Shown: in pieces, positions 11,329 to 21,167 of the stretch
Layout of the letters: every line of letters begins with the position of its first letter
How positions within the stretch are numbered: the stretch's first letter is position 1
NCBI RefSeq assembly: GCF_000231445.1
Contig: NZ_AGFR01000012.1
Location: 1 to 64,000 of the forward strand
DNA length: 64,000 nucleotides
Origin: Commensalibacter intestini A911
GTDB lineage: Bacteria > Pseudomonadota > Alphaproteobacteria > Acetobacterales > Acetobacteraceae
Direction of reading: 5' to 3'
The notes under the pieces: model-generated
Databases searched by the model: none
What the model was told of the DNA's origin: nothing
What the model saw: only the letters and a program-made list of their open reading frames with translations
Made by a program: the position numbers and the translations under genes

Positions 11329-12423
11329 TTATACATTGAAACGGAAGAGTAAAACGTCACCATCTTTAACAATATATTCTTTGCCTTCAATGCGGGCTTT
11401 ACCAGCTTCTTTAGCGCCACTCTCGCCTTTAAATTGCACATAGTCATCATAAGCAACGGTTTCACAAGCAATAAAGCCACGCTCAAAGTCATTATGAATA
11501 ACTGCTGCTGCTTGTGGTGCTTTAGTACCTCTAACAATCGTCCATGCTCTGGTTTCTTTTGGCCCACAAGTAAAATAGGTAATCAAGCTTAGCAAATGAT
11601 AACCTGCTGCAATCACACGATCCAAACCACTATTTTCTAACCCTAAGCCAGAAAGGAATTCCATTTGGTCTTCTTTGCCTAACTGACTAACTTCTGCTTC
11701 AATATCAGCAGAAACAATGACAGCTTCAGCGCCTTGCGCTTTAGCCATTGCCAAAACTTTTTCAGAATAAGCATTCCCAGTTGCTGCAGATTCTTCCTCG
11801 ACATTACAAACATATAAAACTGGTTTGCTGGTTAGGAGTTGAAGGCGAGAAATTGCTTTTTCTTCACCTGCTGGAATTACATCACGAACAGGCTTCCCAT
11901 CTTGTAACGCTTTAATTAATGGCTCAACTAAAACAAGTGTTTCTTGTGCTTCTTTATCATTTCCGCGTGCTCTTTTTTGCAAAGCGATCGTGCGTTTTTC
12001 AAGACTTTCTAAATCCGCGATCATCAACTCTGTTTCGATAATTTCTGCATCACGAATAGGATCTACTGATCCTTCAACATGTGTAATATCATCATTATCA
12101 AAGCAACGAAGCACGTGAATAATCGCATCAACTTCACGAATATTAGCAAGAAATTGATTTCCTAGCCCTTCTCCTTTGGAAGCGCCCTTAACCAATCCCG
12201 CAATATCAACAAATTCTAAGCTTGTTGGAATGATTTGTTTAGAGTTCGTAATTTGTGACAATACATTCAATCGTGTATCTGGCACCGCCACACGACCAAC
12301 ATTCGGTTCAATTGTACAAAATGGATAATTTGCTGATTGTGCAGCCGCAGTTGCCGTCAACGCATTAAACAAGGTTGATTTACCAACATTAGGCAATCCA
12401 ACAATACCACAATTAAACCCCAT
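11329..12423 (-). CDS. ychF: Redox-responsive ATPase YchF (Obg-like)
   Basis: TRAFAC P-loop protein of 364 residues with the Walker A GLPNVGKST (about 9-17), the DIAGLVKGASKGEGLGNQF switch region, the central coiled coil (about 130-200) and the C-terminal TGS-like domain (FTCGPKETRAWTI...FERGFIA). It binds ATP rather than GTP and associates with ribosomes; involved in translation quality and oxidative stress. It follows pth by 4 bp, the classic pth-ychF pair. Confidence 0.97.
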   Translation of the reverse strand: MGFNCGIVGLPNVGKSTLFNALTATAAAQSANYPFCTIEPNVGRVAVPDTRLNVLSQITNSKQIIPTSLEFVDIAGLVKGASKGEGLGNQFLANIREVDAIIHVLRCFDNDDITHVEGSVDPIRDAEIIETELMIADLESLEKRTIALQKRARGNDKEAQETLVLVEPLIKALQDGKPVRDVIPAGEEKAISRLQLLTSKPVLYVCNVEEESAATGNAYSEKVLAMAKAQGAEAVIVSADIEAEVSQLGKEDQMEFLSGLGLENSGLDRVIAAGYHLLSLITYFTCGPKETRAWTIVRGTKAPQAAAVIHNDFERGFIACETVAYDDYVQFKGESGAKEAGKARIEGKEYIVKDGDVLLFRFNV

Positions 12424-12427
12424 ATTT

Positions 12428-13000
12428 TTATTCCTTCGTTAACAAAGAGACTTTTGTCATAAATCCATCCATTTTTTGTTCTACTAATAACGGTGCTGCT
12501 TTGGCAACCGCATCAATAAATGGATCCAGCCATTCCTGATCTTTTTTTGAAAAATTACTTAATACATAACTGGCGACTTGCGCTTTATCCCCAGAATGTC
12601 CGATCCCAAGACGCACACGCCAATAATTTTGATTGCTGAGCATTTTATCCGTTGAACGCAGACCATTATGCCCTGCGGCACCTCCGCCTTTTTTAATTTT
12701 TATACGGCCAGGTGATAAATCAAGCTCATCATGAAAAACAACTAAATCTTCTAAAGGGATTTTATAAAAAGCAATTGCTTGTTGAATACTTTCCCCTGAA
12801 AGATTCATATAAGTCATTGGTTTTAATAAGAGGATTTTTTCCCCATTAATATTTCCTTCGGCAACTTCCCCTCGAAAACGCTTACGCCATGGTGAAAAAC
12901 CATGGCATTGCGCAATTCGATCGACCGCCATAAAACCAATATTATGGCGGTTTGCCTGCATTCCAGACTCAGGATTACCAAGCCCAGTCCACAGTAACAT
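12428..13000 (-). CDS. pth: Peptidyl-tRNA hydrolase
   Basis: Releases peptides from prematurely dissociated peptidyl-tRNA. The 190-residue protein has the TGLGNPESGMQANRHNIGFM start (catalytic His19 region), PMTYMNLSGES, and the VFHDELDLSPGRIKIKKGGG signature. Located between rplY and ychF, the usual order in alphaproteobacteria. Confidence 0.97.
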   Translation of the reverse strand: MLLWTGLGNPESGMQANRHNIGFMAVDRIAQCHGFSPWRKRFRGEVAEGNINGEKILLLKPMTYMNLSGESIQQAIAFYKIPLEDLVVFHDELDLSPGRIKIKKGGGAAGHNGLRSTDKMLSNQNYWRVRLGIGHSGDKAQVASYVLSNFSKKDQEWLDPFIDAVAKAAPLLVEQKMDGFMTKVSLLTKE

Positions 13001-13029
13001 GATCTATTCTTTCAATAATTAAAAGAAAA

Positions 13030-13692
13030 TTATTCTTCAGAAACTTTTGCTTCTTCTGCAGATTCTGCAGCAGCTGCTTCAGCTTCGGCTGCATCTTCTT
13101 CTTCGATTTCAACAGCAATTGTTGGCGCAGAAATAGAAGCAACAACAAAATCTTCTTCGTTTTGGTTAGTATGGGTAACGTTTTCAGTTCCCTTTAATTG
13201 AGACCAACTGATTGTATCATGAATATCCAAACCAGAAAGATCTGCAATAAATGCTTCTGGAATATTTTCAACGTCACAATTAATTTCAATAGAATGCATT
13301 ACTGTATTCAATACGCCATCACGTTTGAAACCTGGGCATTCATCTTCACCAACAAAGTGAACTGGAATTTCAACACGAATATGTTGGCCAGCAACCATGC
13401 GTTGGAAATCAACGTGTAATGGACGATCTGTAACGGGATGCATTTGCACCGCACGTAACAAAGCAACAGATGTTTTTTTACCATCAACAACGATTTGGTA
13501 TAATTGAGAACGCCATGAACCATGAAGTTCACGCATGATTAAACGTGGATCAATTGCAATCATTGCTGGTTCAGATTTACCACCATAAACAACGCCAGGA
13601 ACTAGACCTTCACGACGTGTTGCGCGCGCTGCCCCCTTACCAGCCTTCGCACGCATTTCAACATTTAACTCTACAAATTTTTTCGCTGCCAC
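13030..13692 (-). CDS. rplY: 50S ribosomal protein L25/general stress protein Ctc
   Basis: Binds 5S rRNA. I take the GTG at 13692 as start, because AAGGAG lies 9 bases upstream and the protein then begins MAAKKFVELN, as in the Ctc-type family (220 residues). It has the L25 N-terminal domain (AATRREGLVPGVVYGG) and the longer Ctc beta-domain, ending in an acidic Glu/Ala-rich tail. First gene of a run rplY-pth-ychF. The leader (13731-13756) can fold into an imperfect hairpin of unknown importance. Confidence 0.95.
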   Translation of the reverse strand: MAAKKFVELNVEMRAKAGKGAARATRREGLVPGVVYGGKSEPAMIAIDPRLIMRELHGSWRSQLYQIVVDGKKTSVALLRAVQMHPVTDRPLHVDFQRMVAGQHIRVEIPVHFVGEDECPGFKRDGVLNTVMHSIEINCDVENIPEAFIADLSGLDIHDTISWSQLKGTENVTHTNQNEEDFVVASISAPTIAVEIEEEDAAEAEAAAAESAEEAKVSEE

Positions 13693-13869
13693 TTTAAAAA
13701 GCTCCTTAAATATAAAAGGCAAAACAATAAGCACCAACCTCCAGGGGTGTTAGTGCAAATTATTCTTTAACGAAAAAGGAATAAAAAAGCAAATATCTTT
13801 ATAGAAAAACTAAGTTTTTATTCATTTTACTATTAATTATGATTCTTACTTAAATAAACTAAACATAAC

Positions 13870-14661
13870 TTAAACAAGTGTTTTCAAGACATCAATTGCA
13901 TCATCTGAAAATTGCAATTGTAAAGTACCATAAGTAACCTTAGAATCTACTGGACCAATCAATAGATTTATGTTTCCAAAAGAAAACTCTAAATGTTTGT
14001 TCTCTTGTAGATTCTCTAGATATTGCTCAATTTTTTGATAGTCTACTTGTGCATAATTCGAAATTACAATTGTCTTATGTCGACTGACTTGATTAAATTG
14101 ATTTATATTTTCTTGTAATGCTTGCCATAAATACGGTTGTTTTTCTTTAATTTGAATTAAATATAATTTTATTTTTTGATTTTTAGAATATTCAGTCTGA
14201 AACTGATTACATTGATCAGAAATTAACTGTGTATCCATTTGAGGAGGATTTAATTTTAATTTTTTAGCAATAGCATCGAATACTTCTTGTAACTTCACCG
14301 TTTGATCAATACTAAAACCTTGTAAGAGACTTATAGGCAGTGGCAAATCTACAGGACGCAAACCTGAGTGACAAATAGGAATAATATCAATTCCTCTTCC
14401 CCATCCTGCACCACACTCAAAATTAATCCAAGATCTTTGAATACTATAAGAACTGCAAAATACAATCATTAAAATGCATTCACGCAAACCTGCAGTAATA
14501 TTATCTAACCAATAATTCCCCAAGGAGACACTACCAGAATCACTAGATAAAAACACATCTAATGTTCCCAAAAATTTTTTTTCTATTTCTATTTTAAAAA
14601 TTAATGCGAGCTCCCTCTCTTCGGTAATATGGCTTAAAAATATCTGTGGTTTTTCAGTCAT
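13870..14661 (-). CDS. TIR-domain protein, candidate NADase/immune effector
   Basis: From the ATG at 14661 (AGGA nine bases upstream) the protein has 263 residues. Residues about 4-135 form a TIR_2-type domain: PQIFLSHITEE at the start, the Ser/Gly-rich loop FLSSDSGSVSLG, the helix WLDNITAGLREC, FCSSYS, and the WxxxE motif SWINFE with Trp78 and candidate catalytic Glu82. Bacterial TIRs with this Glu hydrolyse NAD+ or make signalling nucleotides. The C-terminal half (about 140-263) is Gln/Asn/Lys-rich and not recognised. The gene is alone between rplY and a phosphatase, so it looks like an inserted single-gene islet. An anti-phage role is inference. Confidence 0.8.
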   Translation of the reverse strand: MTEKPQIFLSHITEERELALIFKIEIEKKFLGTLDVFLSSDSGSVSLGNYWLDNITAGLRECILMIVFCSSYSIQRSWINFECGAGWGRGIDIIPICHSGLRPVDLPLPISLLQGFSIDQTVKLQEVFDAIAKKLKLNPPQMDTQLISDQCNQFQTEYSKNQKIKLYLIQIKEKQPYLWQALQENINQFNQVSRHKTIVISNYAQVDYQKIEQYLENLQENKHLEFSFGNINLLIGPVDSKVTYGTLQLQFSDDAIDVLKTLV

Positions 14662-14722
14662 TATTTTATTCCTCAGCAAAATATACCATTATTTTATTAA
14701 AATATTACAACATATTATATAC

Positions 14723-14758
14723 AAAAAGCCATCGATTTCGAAATAAATCGATGGCTTT
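14723..14758 (-). terminator. Terminator of the histidine phosphatase gene
   Basis: Perfect 14-bp stem (14725-14738 with 14745-14758), 6-base loop. On the minus strand it is followed by a run of T (complement of A at 14723-14727). Confidence 0.9.
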
Positions 14759-14784
14759 AAATTATCTTTTTATACAAACAGTGC

Positions 14785-15396
14785 TTATTCTAAAGGAAGT
14801 GCATGTAACTCCCATGCTTTTGCACCTTGTTCAGGTGGTCTGGCACACATCGGTTGTGCATTTGGCAAACGGACATTCGCTTTCAAACCCATCAAGTAGC
14901 GCAGTGCACGGAAAATACCGCCATGCGCAACAATCAATACAGTGCCACTTTCTGCTTTACACATAGAACGATTAACAGCCTCTGCAACACGGTTAGATAA
15001 AACTGCAAAAGGCTCCCCGCCTTCTGGAGTAAACGTCCCTGCAATCCAATCGTCATACCATGGCCCCATTGGTTGAGCTTCTTCAACCCCAAAGCAAACC
15101 TCTTTTAAACCATCATCCAGTTCAATCGGTAAATTAACACCTACTTTTTTATGAATAATCTCAGCTGTCATTTCAGCTGTTTTACGTGCACGTCCCAAAG
15201 GAGAACTAATAATCTGAGTAATCGGTAATTCCAAATCATTCCAATGATTAGCAATCGCGCTTCCCGCAGCCACTGCTTGAGATAACCCCACCGTGTTTAA
15301 AGGAATATCGGTTCTGCCCTGTGATAAATTACGAGCATTCCAATCCGTTTGACCATGACGCAAATACCAGTATGGACGATTCAGTAAAGCAGACAT
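14785..15396 (-). CDS. Histidine phosphatase family protein (phosphoglycerate mutase-like)
   Basis: 203 residues with the phosphohistidine motif LRHGQTDWN (His about 14), a second Arg in SSPLGRARKTAEM, the acidic catalytic residue in LKEVCFGVEE, and the distal VAHGGIFRAL. Substrate cannot be read from sequence; cofactor-dependent phosphoglycerate mutase-like or a broad phosphatase are both possible. It lies 24 bp after prs in the same direction and ends at its own terminator. Confidence 0.85.
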   Translation of the reverse strand: MSALLNRPYWYLRHGQTDWNARNLSQGRTDIPLNTVGLSQAVAAGSAIANHWNDLELPITQIISSPLGRARKTAEMTAEIIHKKVGVNLPIELDDGLKEVCFGVEEAQPMGPWYDDWIAGTFTPEGGEPFAVLSNRVAEAVNRSMCKAESGTVLIVAHGGIFRALRYLMGLKANVRLPNAQPMCARPPEQGAKAWELHALPLE

Positions 15397-15420
15397 TACA
15401 TAATACCTTTTATAATTTAA

Positions 15421-16356
15421 TTAATCGAATAAAGAAGAAACAGAACTTTCATCCGCGACCGCACGAATAGCTCTGCCTAATAAATTATCCAGTGAAATTT
15501 GACGAATTTTTGACGCTGCACGAACAGAATCACTTTTTAGAATACTATCTGTGGTTACAAGTTCGCCCAATACAGAATTCTGAACTCTTTCCGCAGCAGC
15601 GCCTGATAAAACCCCATGGGTTACATAAGCATCCGTTCCCACAGCTCCTGCATTAATCAATGCCTCAGCTGCATTACAAAGCGATCCACCACTATCAATA
15701 ATATCATCAACCAAAATACAATGACGCCCTTCAACATTCCCAATCACATTCATGACTTCGGAAACACCTGCACGCTCACGTCTTTTATCAATAATAGCCA
15801 AATCAACATCTAATCTTTTCGCTAGTTGACGTGCTCTAACAACCCCACCGACATCAGGAGAAACAACCATCAGGTTATTTTTATCGCTATGTCTTTTAAT
15901 AATATCTCTGGTAAATAATGGCGCTGCATAAAGATTATCAACAGGAATATCAAAGAACCCTTGAATTTGCCCTGCGTGCAAGTCTAGCGTCAGAATACGA
16001 CTAGCCCCTGCTTCAACCAATAAGTTAGCGACTAATTTTGCACTAATTGGCGTTCTTGGACCTGATTTACGATCTTGACGTGCATATCCAAAATAAGGCA
16101 TCACCGCAGTAATACGACGGGCAGAACCTCTGCGTAATGCATCCAACATAATTAATAATTCCATTAAATTATCATTCGTTGGATAGCTCGTACTTTGCAC
16201 AGCAAAGATATCTTCACCACGCACATTTTCATAAATTTCTATGAAGATTTCTTTATCAGCAAAACGCTGAACCGAAGCATCACATAGAGGCATTTTTAAT
16301 TCAGCCGATACAGCCTCAGCCAGGGGTCGATTACTATTTCCAGAAATAATTTTCAT
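15421..16356 (-). CDS. prs: Ribose-phosphate pyrophosphokinase
   Basis: Forms PRPP from ribose-5-phosphate and ATP for nucleotide, histidine and NAD synthesis. It is 311 residues, family length. Visible are [18 protein letters not shown], the ATP loop [30 protein letters not shown], the flexible loop KRRERAG and the PRPP-binding [11 protein letters not shown]. Runs toward the phosphatase gene. Confidence 0.97.
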   Translation of the reverse strand: MKIISGNSNRPLAEAVSAELKMPLCDASVQRFADKEIFIEIYENVRGEDIFAVQSTSYPTNDNLMELLIMLDALRRGSARRITAVMPYFGYARQDRKSGPRTPISAKLVANLLVEAGASRILTLDLHAGQIQGFFDIPVDNLYAAPLFTRDIIKRHSDKNNLMVVSPDVGGVVRARQLAKRLDVDLAIIDKRRERAGVSEVMNVIGNVEGRHCILVDDIIDSGGSLCNAAEALINAGAVGTDAYVTHGVLSGAAAERVQNSVLGELVTTDSILKSDSVRAASKIRQISLDNLLGRAIRAVADESSVSSLFD

Positions 16357-16406
16357 TTACGCAACTCCGATATCCGTAAGGTCTTACTTATATAATTTTA
16401 AATTTC

Positions 16407-17378
16407 TTATTTTTGAATTAAATCTGGAGGGGCTAACAATGTTCTATTGCCACCTCCACTTTTATCAGACAGCGGCTTAATATCCCTTCCAGAATAATTG
16501 CTGATAACATGTTTAATGCCACCTGCGGCTTCTTGACCAACAGCTGTACCTGTGTCTCCCCAATATACATCTAAACTATGTGCAGGCACATCATTTATTT
16601 GTGTAACTTTACCTGCCTCTTTGCCATGTTTATCTACAATACGCCATACAATATCAACATGTTGCACTGGATTCCCCCTTGTTCCAGCCGCGCCATCAAC
16701 CACACTGACTTTACAATCAACAATGTAATCCGCTTTGTCTTTCTTAGACTGGATCGCGTTTGACTTATCGTTAATAGAAATTACAAATTGACGAGCAATC
16801 ACCATATTACCATCACCAGGGGCCCCTGTAACCCCTTCGAAATAAATCTGAGCAGCACGATTTTTTAAACTATGAGGATCAGCTGCCATTACACGAGCTT
16901 GCAGCCCTTGCAATACTTCTGTAACCACCGGTGCTGATTGTTGTGCAACTTGCATCAAAAGATTTTGATCTCCTTTTGACCAATCTTGTACCGAAGCTGG
17001 CATACCTGTACGTGTTGCTAAAATCTTACCACTTGGATCAACAATACTAAAAACTGGCGTCACCGTTCCATCTTGGGATTGTGCCTTCATCATCAACAAC
17101 CAATCCCCTTTTTGTGCAGGACCAACCACCGCAGGGACGGTTTGATCCAACATTGCTTGCACCATATCTTTAGCAAATAAAGCAGAATCTTTATCGGTTA
17201 ACAAAGATTCTGTAGGAACTGGAACAATCAACCGTGAAGGTGGTGGCGCTGTCAGTTTCCCTCCTGCCGTGCCTTCTTTTTTCTCAAAAGGATGAGGAAC
17301 CTGAACGCACCCAACCAACGGGATCATCACCAATAAACTTAATCCCAAATTAGACAACAAGAATCTTTGAATACGCAT
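16407..17378 (-). CDS. Hypothetical lipoprotein
   Basis: From the ATG at 17378 the protein has 323 residues with a lipoprotein signal: hydrophobic LLSNLGLSLLVMIPLVGC, lipobox LVGC. No enzymatic motif is recognised. The centre (about 60-230) looks like mixed alpha/beta with VFSIVDPSGKILATRTG; a Gly-rich C-terminus follows. The start is 4 bp after pgeF, so it belongs to the lgt-midA-pgeF run and is a plausible substrate of Lgt in the same operon. Function unknown. Confidence 0.75.
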   Translation of the reverse strand: MRIQRFLLSNLGLSLLVMIPLVGCVQVPHPFEKKEGTAGGKLTAPPPSRLIVPVPTESLLTDKDSALFAKDMVQAMLDQTVPAVVGPAQKGDWLLMMKAQSQDGTVTPVFSIVDPSGKILATRTGMPASVQDWSKGDQNLLMQVAQQSAPVVTEVLQGLQARVMAADPHSLKNRAAQIYFEGVTGAPGDGNMVIARQFVISINDKSNAIQSKKDKADYIVDCKVSVVDGAAGTRGNPVQHVDIVWRIVDKHGKEAGKVTQINDVPAHSLDVYWGDTGTAVGQEAAGGIKHVISNYSGRDIKPLSDKSGGGNRTLLAPPDLIQK

Positions 17379-17382
17379 AACT

Positions 17383-18159
17383 CTACTTACCTTTATTACA
17401 AGCAATGACAGAGATTTGGTGACCTAACACCCCACCCCCTGCTAATGTTCTACGACGATGACTAAAAAAATGTGTCTCATCACTCAACGTATCTCGACCT
17501 AACAAAGCTGCAATTGCAACATGTCGTCTTCTTAACCGATCCACGCAATAATGCCCAAGATCAAATAAATATTGATCGTCGGTCACTTGCTTAAAAAATA
17601 CCCCTGCATGAGAATCCTGCTCTAAAACTTGCAGCCTCATATCATCTTTAACTTCATAACGAGACGCATCAATACAAGGCCCTACCACCGCGATAATCTC
17701 GTTTGTCTTGGCACCCAGCGCTTCCATTTGAGTAATTGTTTCGTCAAGAACACCAAACGCAGCTCCACGCCACCCTGCATGTGCAGCCCCAACAATACGA
17801 CCATCAAAAGTGGTAAATAAAACAGGCCCACAATCAGCAGTCAGAACACTAACCGCTACATCTGGATCGTCCGTAACACCGCCATCGACCTCACAGCGCT
17901 CGCAATTTTCTTTGGTAACATATTTAACTTTGGCACTATGAACTTGCAGTCCACCCCACAAATAAGAATCTTCGACTCCGATATCCTGAGCAACACGATG
18001 TCTATTCTCTGCAATATGTTCTAGATTATCTTCTGTTTTGATCCCACAATTTAAAGATGCATATCCCCCTTGGGATACGCCTCCTACTCGTGTGAAAAAA
18101 CCATGCCGAACTTTATCCTTCAGCAAAGAATGGCGAATAACCAAAAGCTCAGCACTCAT
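17383..18159 (-). CDS. pgeF: Peptidoglycan editing factor PgeF (laccase-domain protein)
   Basis: YfiH/DUF152 family, 258 residues. It has HGFFTRVGGVSQG, SLNCG, VSVLTADCGPVLF and AHAGWRGA, the metal-binding Cys/His motifs of the family, and GPCID. PgeF removes wrong L-Ser from UDP-MurNAc peptides; relatives are annotated as purine nucleoside phosphorylases or polyphenol oxidases. Overlaps the upstream methyltransferase gene by 11 bp. Confidence 0.92.
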   Translation of the reverse strand: MSAELLVIRHSLLKDKVRHGFFTRVGGVSQGGYASLNCGIKTEDNLEHIAENRHRVAQDIGVEDSYLWGGLQVHSAKVKYVTKENCERCEVDGGVTDDPDVAVSVLTADCGPVLFTTFDGRIVGAAHAGWRGAAFGVLDETITQMEALGAKTNEIIAVVGPCIDASRYEVKDDMRLQVLEQDSHAGVFFKQVTDDQYLFDLGHYCVDRLRRRHVAIAALLGRDTLSDETHFFSHRRRTLAGGGVLGHQISVIACNKGK

Positions 18160-19195
18160 TATTTTCTTCCCTTTTCAATTCAAATGCAGGAGGTATCGGC
18201 AAATCAGGAGACGTAATCGCCATTACTTTGAATAAATCGCCCATCTCACTGGGGTCTATTAAGCGATGAACCGCTTGTGAAATTTGTTTTTGTTCTATTT
18301 CTGTCGCGCGTGCTGACAATATTTTTGCTCTTACCATTAACCCAAGTTGTTTCAAAAATTCACCTTGAGTTTGGATACCATAAGCTTGCGCGCCTGTAGC
18401 CATCACAATTTCTTTTAATGCTAGAAAATCAATATGCGCCGTTAAATCAGCTTCACCAGGACTAACAAAAGGAGAAACTTTTTCGCCTCCAGCAATTGCT
18501 TGCAACGTATCACCCCACACCGCACTGGCATATCCATAATCAATAAAAAGAGCTGCGCCACCGTCTTTATATATTCTATTCGCAAGATTCTTTATAATCT
18601 CTTGCCCAACTTCACAGACTTCAACAATATCGCCTTTTTTAATGGGGCGTTGAAAAATAGGCGCATCAGGTAAATGTTCGACTGGCTTTTGAACTAATTG
18701 TTCTTGATCCACATAGTGCTCTGCCCATTCGTTAGAACTAATTTTAACAAACTGACGAATAGGCAACGCATCTAAAAACTCATTCGCTATTAAAATCATT
18801 GGCTGCGAAGGAATTGCTTCAATCGTATTATACCAACTAATCGATAAATCTGTATGATCCGCAAGAGCTTCTTTTTGCTTTTGTCGCAAACGTTCAGAAG
18901 TCTCAACAAAAATGACTGAACAATTTTGATAAATGTCTGGCGAAGCTTGACGAATGACCCGTAACATATCGGCCATTAATGTGCCTTGCCCAGGGCCAGC
19001 CTCTGCCAATGTGATCTTTGTACCGTTTGGCATAGAGCGAATAACCATAATAACCCAAATAGCAATTAACTCGCCGAACATTTGAGAGATTTCTGGAGCG
19101 GTAATAAAATCAGCAAACGGATTTTTTCGTCCATAATAAGCGGCATTTGCAGCTGCGATAAAGTGATCCAGTCTGATCGGGTGACTATTAGTCAT
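18149..19195 (-). CDS. SAM-dependent methyltransferase, MidA/NDUFAF7-like
   Basis: 348 residues of the DUF185 family. The N-terminus YYGRKNPFADFITAPEISQMFGE and the SAM-binding EAGPGQGTLMADML are characteristic, as is FIDYGYA later on. The mitochondrial relative NDUFAF7 methylates an arginine of complex I subunit NDUFS2; a similar complex I assembly role is possible here (inference). It overlaps lgt by 8 bp and pgeF by 11 bp, so lgt-midA-pgeF is a tightly coupled operon. Confidence 0.9.
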   Translation of the reverse strand: MTNSHPIRLDHFIAAANAAYYGRKNPFADFITAPEISQMFGELIAIWVIMVIRSMPNGTKITLAEAGPGQGTLMADMLRVIRQASPDIYQNCSVIFVETSERLRQKQKEALADHTDLSISWYNTIEAIPSQPMILIANEFLDALPIRQFVKISSNEWAEHYVDQEQLVQKPVEHLPDAPIFQRPIKKGDIVEVCEVGQEIIKNLANRIYKDGGAALFIDYGYASAVWGDTLQAIAGGEKVSPFVSPGEADLTAHIDFLALKEIVMATGAQAYGIQTQGEFLKQLGLMVRAKILSARATEIEQKQISQAVHRLIDPSEMGDLFKVMAITSPDLPIPPAFELKREENNEC

Positions 19196-20015
19196 TCTCG
19201 ACTGTTAATCCTTTAAGTTTAGGAAGGCGAAAAGACTGCCAAATAAAATACGATCCCGCAATAGCCATTGGAATACATAAAATTTGACCCATCGTAATAT
19301 CACCAACAATAAAGCCTAAAAAGCTATCGGGCTGGCGGAAGAGCTCACAAAAACTACGTGCAATGGCATAGCCTAATAAGAACACACCAGACAAAAATCC
19401 TGCATGTTCACGTATAGACTTACGATGTGCCAAAATCATCATGATCGTAAACAGAACAAACCCTTCTAAAAAGGCTTCATAAAGTTCTGAAGGGTGCCTT
19501 GCGCCCACAACATCTGGATAGATCATACGCCATGGCAACCAATCTGGTGCGACACGTCCGACCAACTCTCCGTTCACAAAGTTCGCTAATCGTCCCAACC
19601 CTAAACCCAAAGGCACAACTGTTGTAACACGATCAGAGAAGCCTAAGAAACTCAGTTTATATTTACGTGTAAATAAAATCAGGGCGATAATCACACCCAA
19701 CGCCCCACCATGGAACGACATTCCTCCATGCCACACTTGAACAATTTGCAATGGATGTGAAAGATACCATCCTGGTTGATAAAAAAGGCAATAGCCTATT
19801 CGTCCACCAAAAACAACTCCAAGCGTCGCCCAAGTTAGGAAATCATCAACTTGCTCTTTAGTCGCAACAATAGGATCTTTACGAACCAAACGTCGAACCA
19901 ATAACCATCCACAAACCAACGCGGTAATATATGCCATCGCATACCAACGAATGGATAATGGACCGATCTGTAACATCACAGGATCAAAATGAGGATAATA
20001 CAAAGGGCCAAACAT
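19188..20015 (-). CDS. lgt: Prolipoprotein diacylglyceryl transferase
   Basis: Inner-membrane enzyme that moves diacylglycerol from phosphatidylglycerol to the lipobox cysteine. The 275-residue protein has seven predicted membrane segments. Family motifs are HGGMSFHGG, GRLANFVNGELVGR (the Lgt signature with essential Arg) and HPSELYEAFLEG. First gene of the lgt-midA-pgeF-lipoprotein run. Confidence 0.97.
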   Translation of the reverse strand: MFGPLYYPHFDPVMLQIGPLSIRWYAMAYITALVCGWLLVRRLVRKDPIVATKEQVDDFLTWATLGVVFGGRIGYCLFYQPGWYLSHPLQIVQVWHGGMSFHGGALGVIIALILFTRKYKLSFLGFSDRVTTVVPLGLGLGRLANFVNGELVGRVAPDWLPWRMIYPDVVGARHPSELYEAFLEGFVLFTIMMILAHRKSIREHAGFLSGVFLLGYAIARSFCELFRQPDSFLGFIVGDITMGQILCIPMAIAGSYFIWQSFRLPKLKGLTVEND

Positions 20016-20058
20016 AAGGATAATTATCTTTCAGCGAAACGATCAAAAAACGGCTATA

Positions 20059-21042
20059 TTAAAGGTAAGAATCTGATTTTAGCAAGTAGTCTTGAATATA
20101 TTGACCTATTCCGTCTTCTAATGACGTAAAAGGTTTATTATATCCTGCTTGTTTAATCTTATTCATATTGGCTTGCGTGAAATATTGATATTGTCCTCTT
20201 AACGCTGATGGCATTTCAATAAAATCAACTTTTTTACTGACATTCATCGAAGCACAAACCGCATAAGCTAAATCTAAATAGGTTCTGGCTTGACCTGTTC
20301 CACAGTTATAGATCCCACTGGCTGCCTTAGGATTTTCTAAGAACCATAAAATCATATCGACAACATCCCCGACCCAGATGAAATCGCGGGCTTGGCCACC
20401 ATCAGCCAAATGAGGTTGGTCGGATTTAAAGAGTTTTGGTGCATTTCCTTGGACAATATCGTCAAATTTCACTTTAACGACAGAAATCATTTTCCCTTTA
20501 TGATATTCATTTGGCCCATAAACATTAAAGAATTTTAAACCAACCCATTGTGGAGGACAAGGTTGTTTGGTTTCAACCTGTTTTAATACTTGCATATCAA
20601 AAACCTGTTTAGACCATCCATATAAATTAAGAGGCTTTAATTGATCAACACGTGCATGATCATCTATAAACTCCTCTGCTGTATTTGCGCCACCATAAGT
20701 CGCCGCAGAAGAAGCATAAATAAACCGAACTTGATGCTGTGCGCACCATTGCCATAATTTCATCGATAAATCGACATTGGTTTGCCAAACTAGGTCCCCA
20801 TCACGAGCCGTCGTCTCACTAATCGCACCGAGATGAATAACCGCAGTTACATTCTTCGCCGTTTTCAAAAAATCGTCGAGCGCTTCTGGCATAATCACAG
20901 CATCAGGGGTATGTTTAGCAATATTACGCCACTTCCCTTGATCGCCTAGCCAATCGACAATAACTGTTTCTTCTTTTAACGCATGAAGTTTTGCTTGTAA
21001 GCAAGATCCAATAAAACCAGTCGCACCCGTAATGATAATCAT
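20059..21042 (-). CDS. hldD: ADP-L-glycero-D-manno-heptose 6-epimerase
   Basis: Last step of ADP-heptose synthesis for LPS inner core. NAD-binding GATGFIG (about 6-12), SSAATYG, the YGWSK catalytic pair, and FFNVYGPNEYHKGKM identify HldD. It is 327 residues, the usual length. It lies 43 bp upstream of lgt in the same direction; the divergent ubiK gene starts 125 bp away. Confidence 0.95.
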   Translation of the reverse strand: MIIITGATGFIGSCLQAKLHALKEETVIVDWLGDQGKWRNIAKHTPDAVIMPEALDDFLKTAKNVTAVIHLGAISETTARDGDLVWQTNVDLSMKLWQWCAQHQVRFIYASSAATYGGANTAEEFIDDHARVDQLKPLNLYGWSKQVFDMQVLKQVETKQPCPPQWVGLKFFNVYGPNEYHKGKMISVVKVKFDDIVQGNAPKLFKSDQPHLADGGQARDFIWVGDVVDMILWFLENPKAASGIYNCGTGQARTYLDLAYAVCASMNVSKKVDFIEMPSALRGQYQYFTQANMNKIKQAGYNKPFTSLEDGIGQYIQDYLLKSDSYL

Positions 21043-21167
21043 GTTGTTTTTCGAATATTTAAAGATTTAAGTTAAAAACCAAAGACAAATTTACATAAAG
21101 CATGATACCTAGCTATAATAAATTATTCTAGTCTATATATTTGCTTTTTTAATCAGGAGTATAAATC

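Noticed and set aside
13731-13756. Riboswitch or leader element before rplY
   Set aside because: Only an imperfect hairpin with mismatches is seen; no known ribosomal protein leader of this type is recognised.
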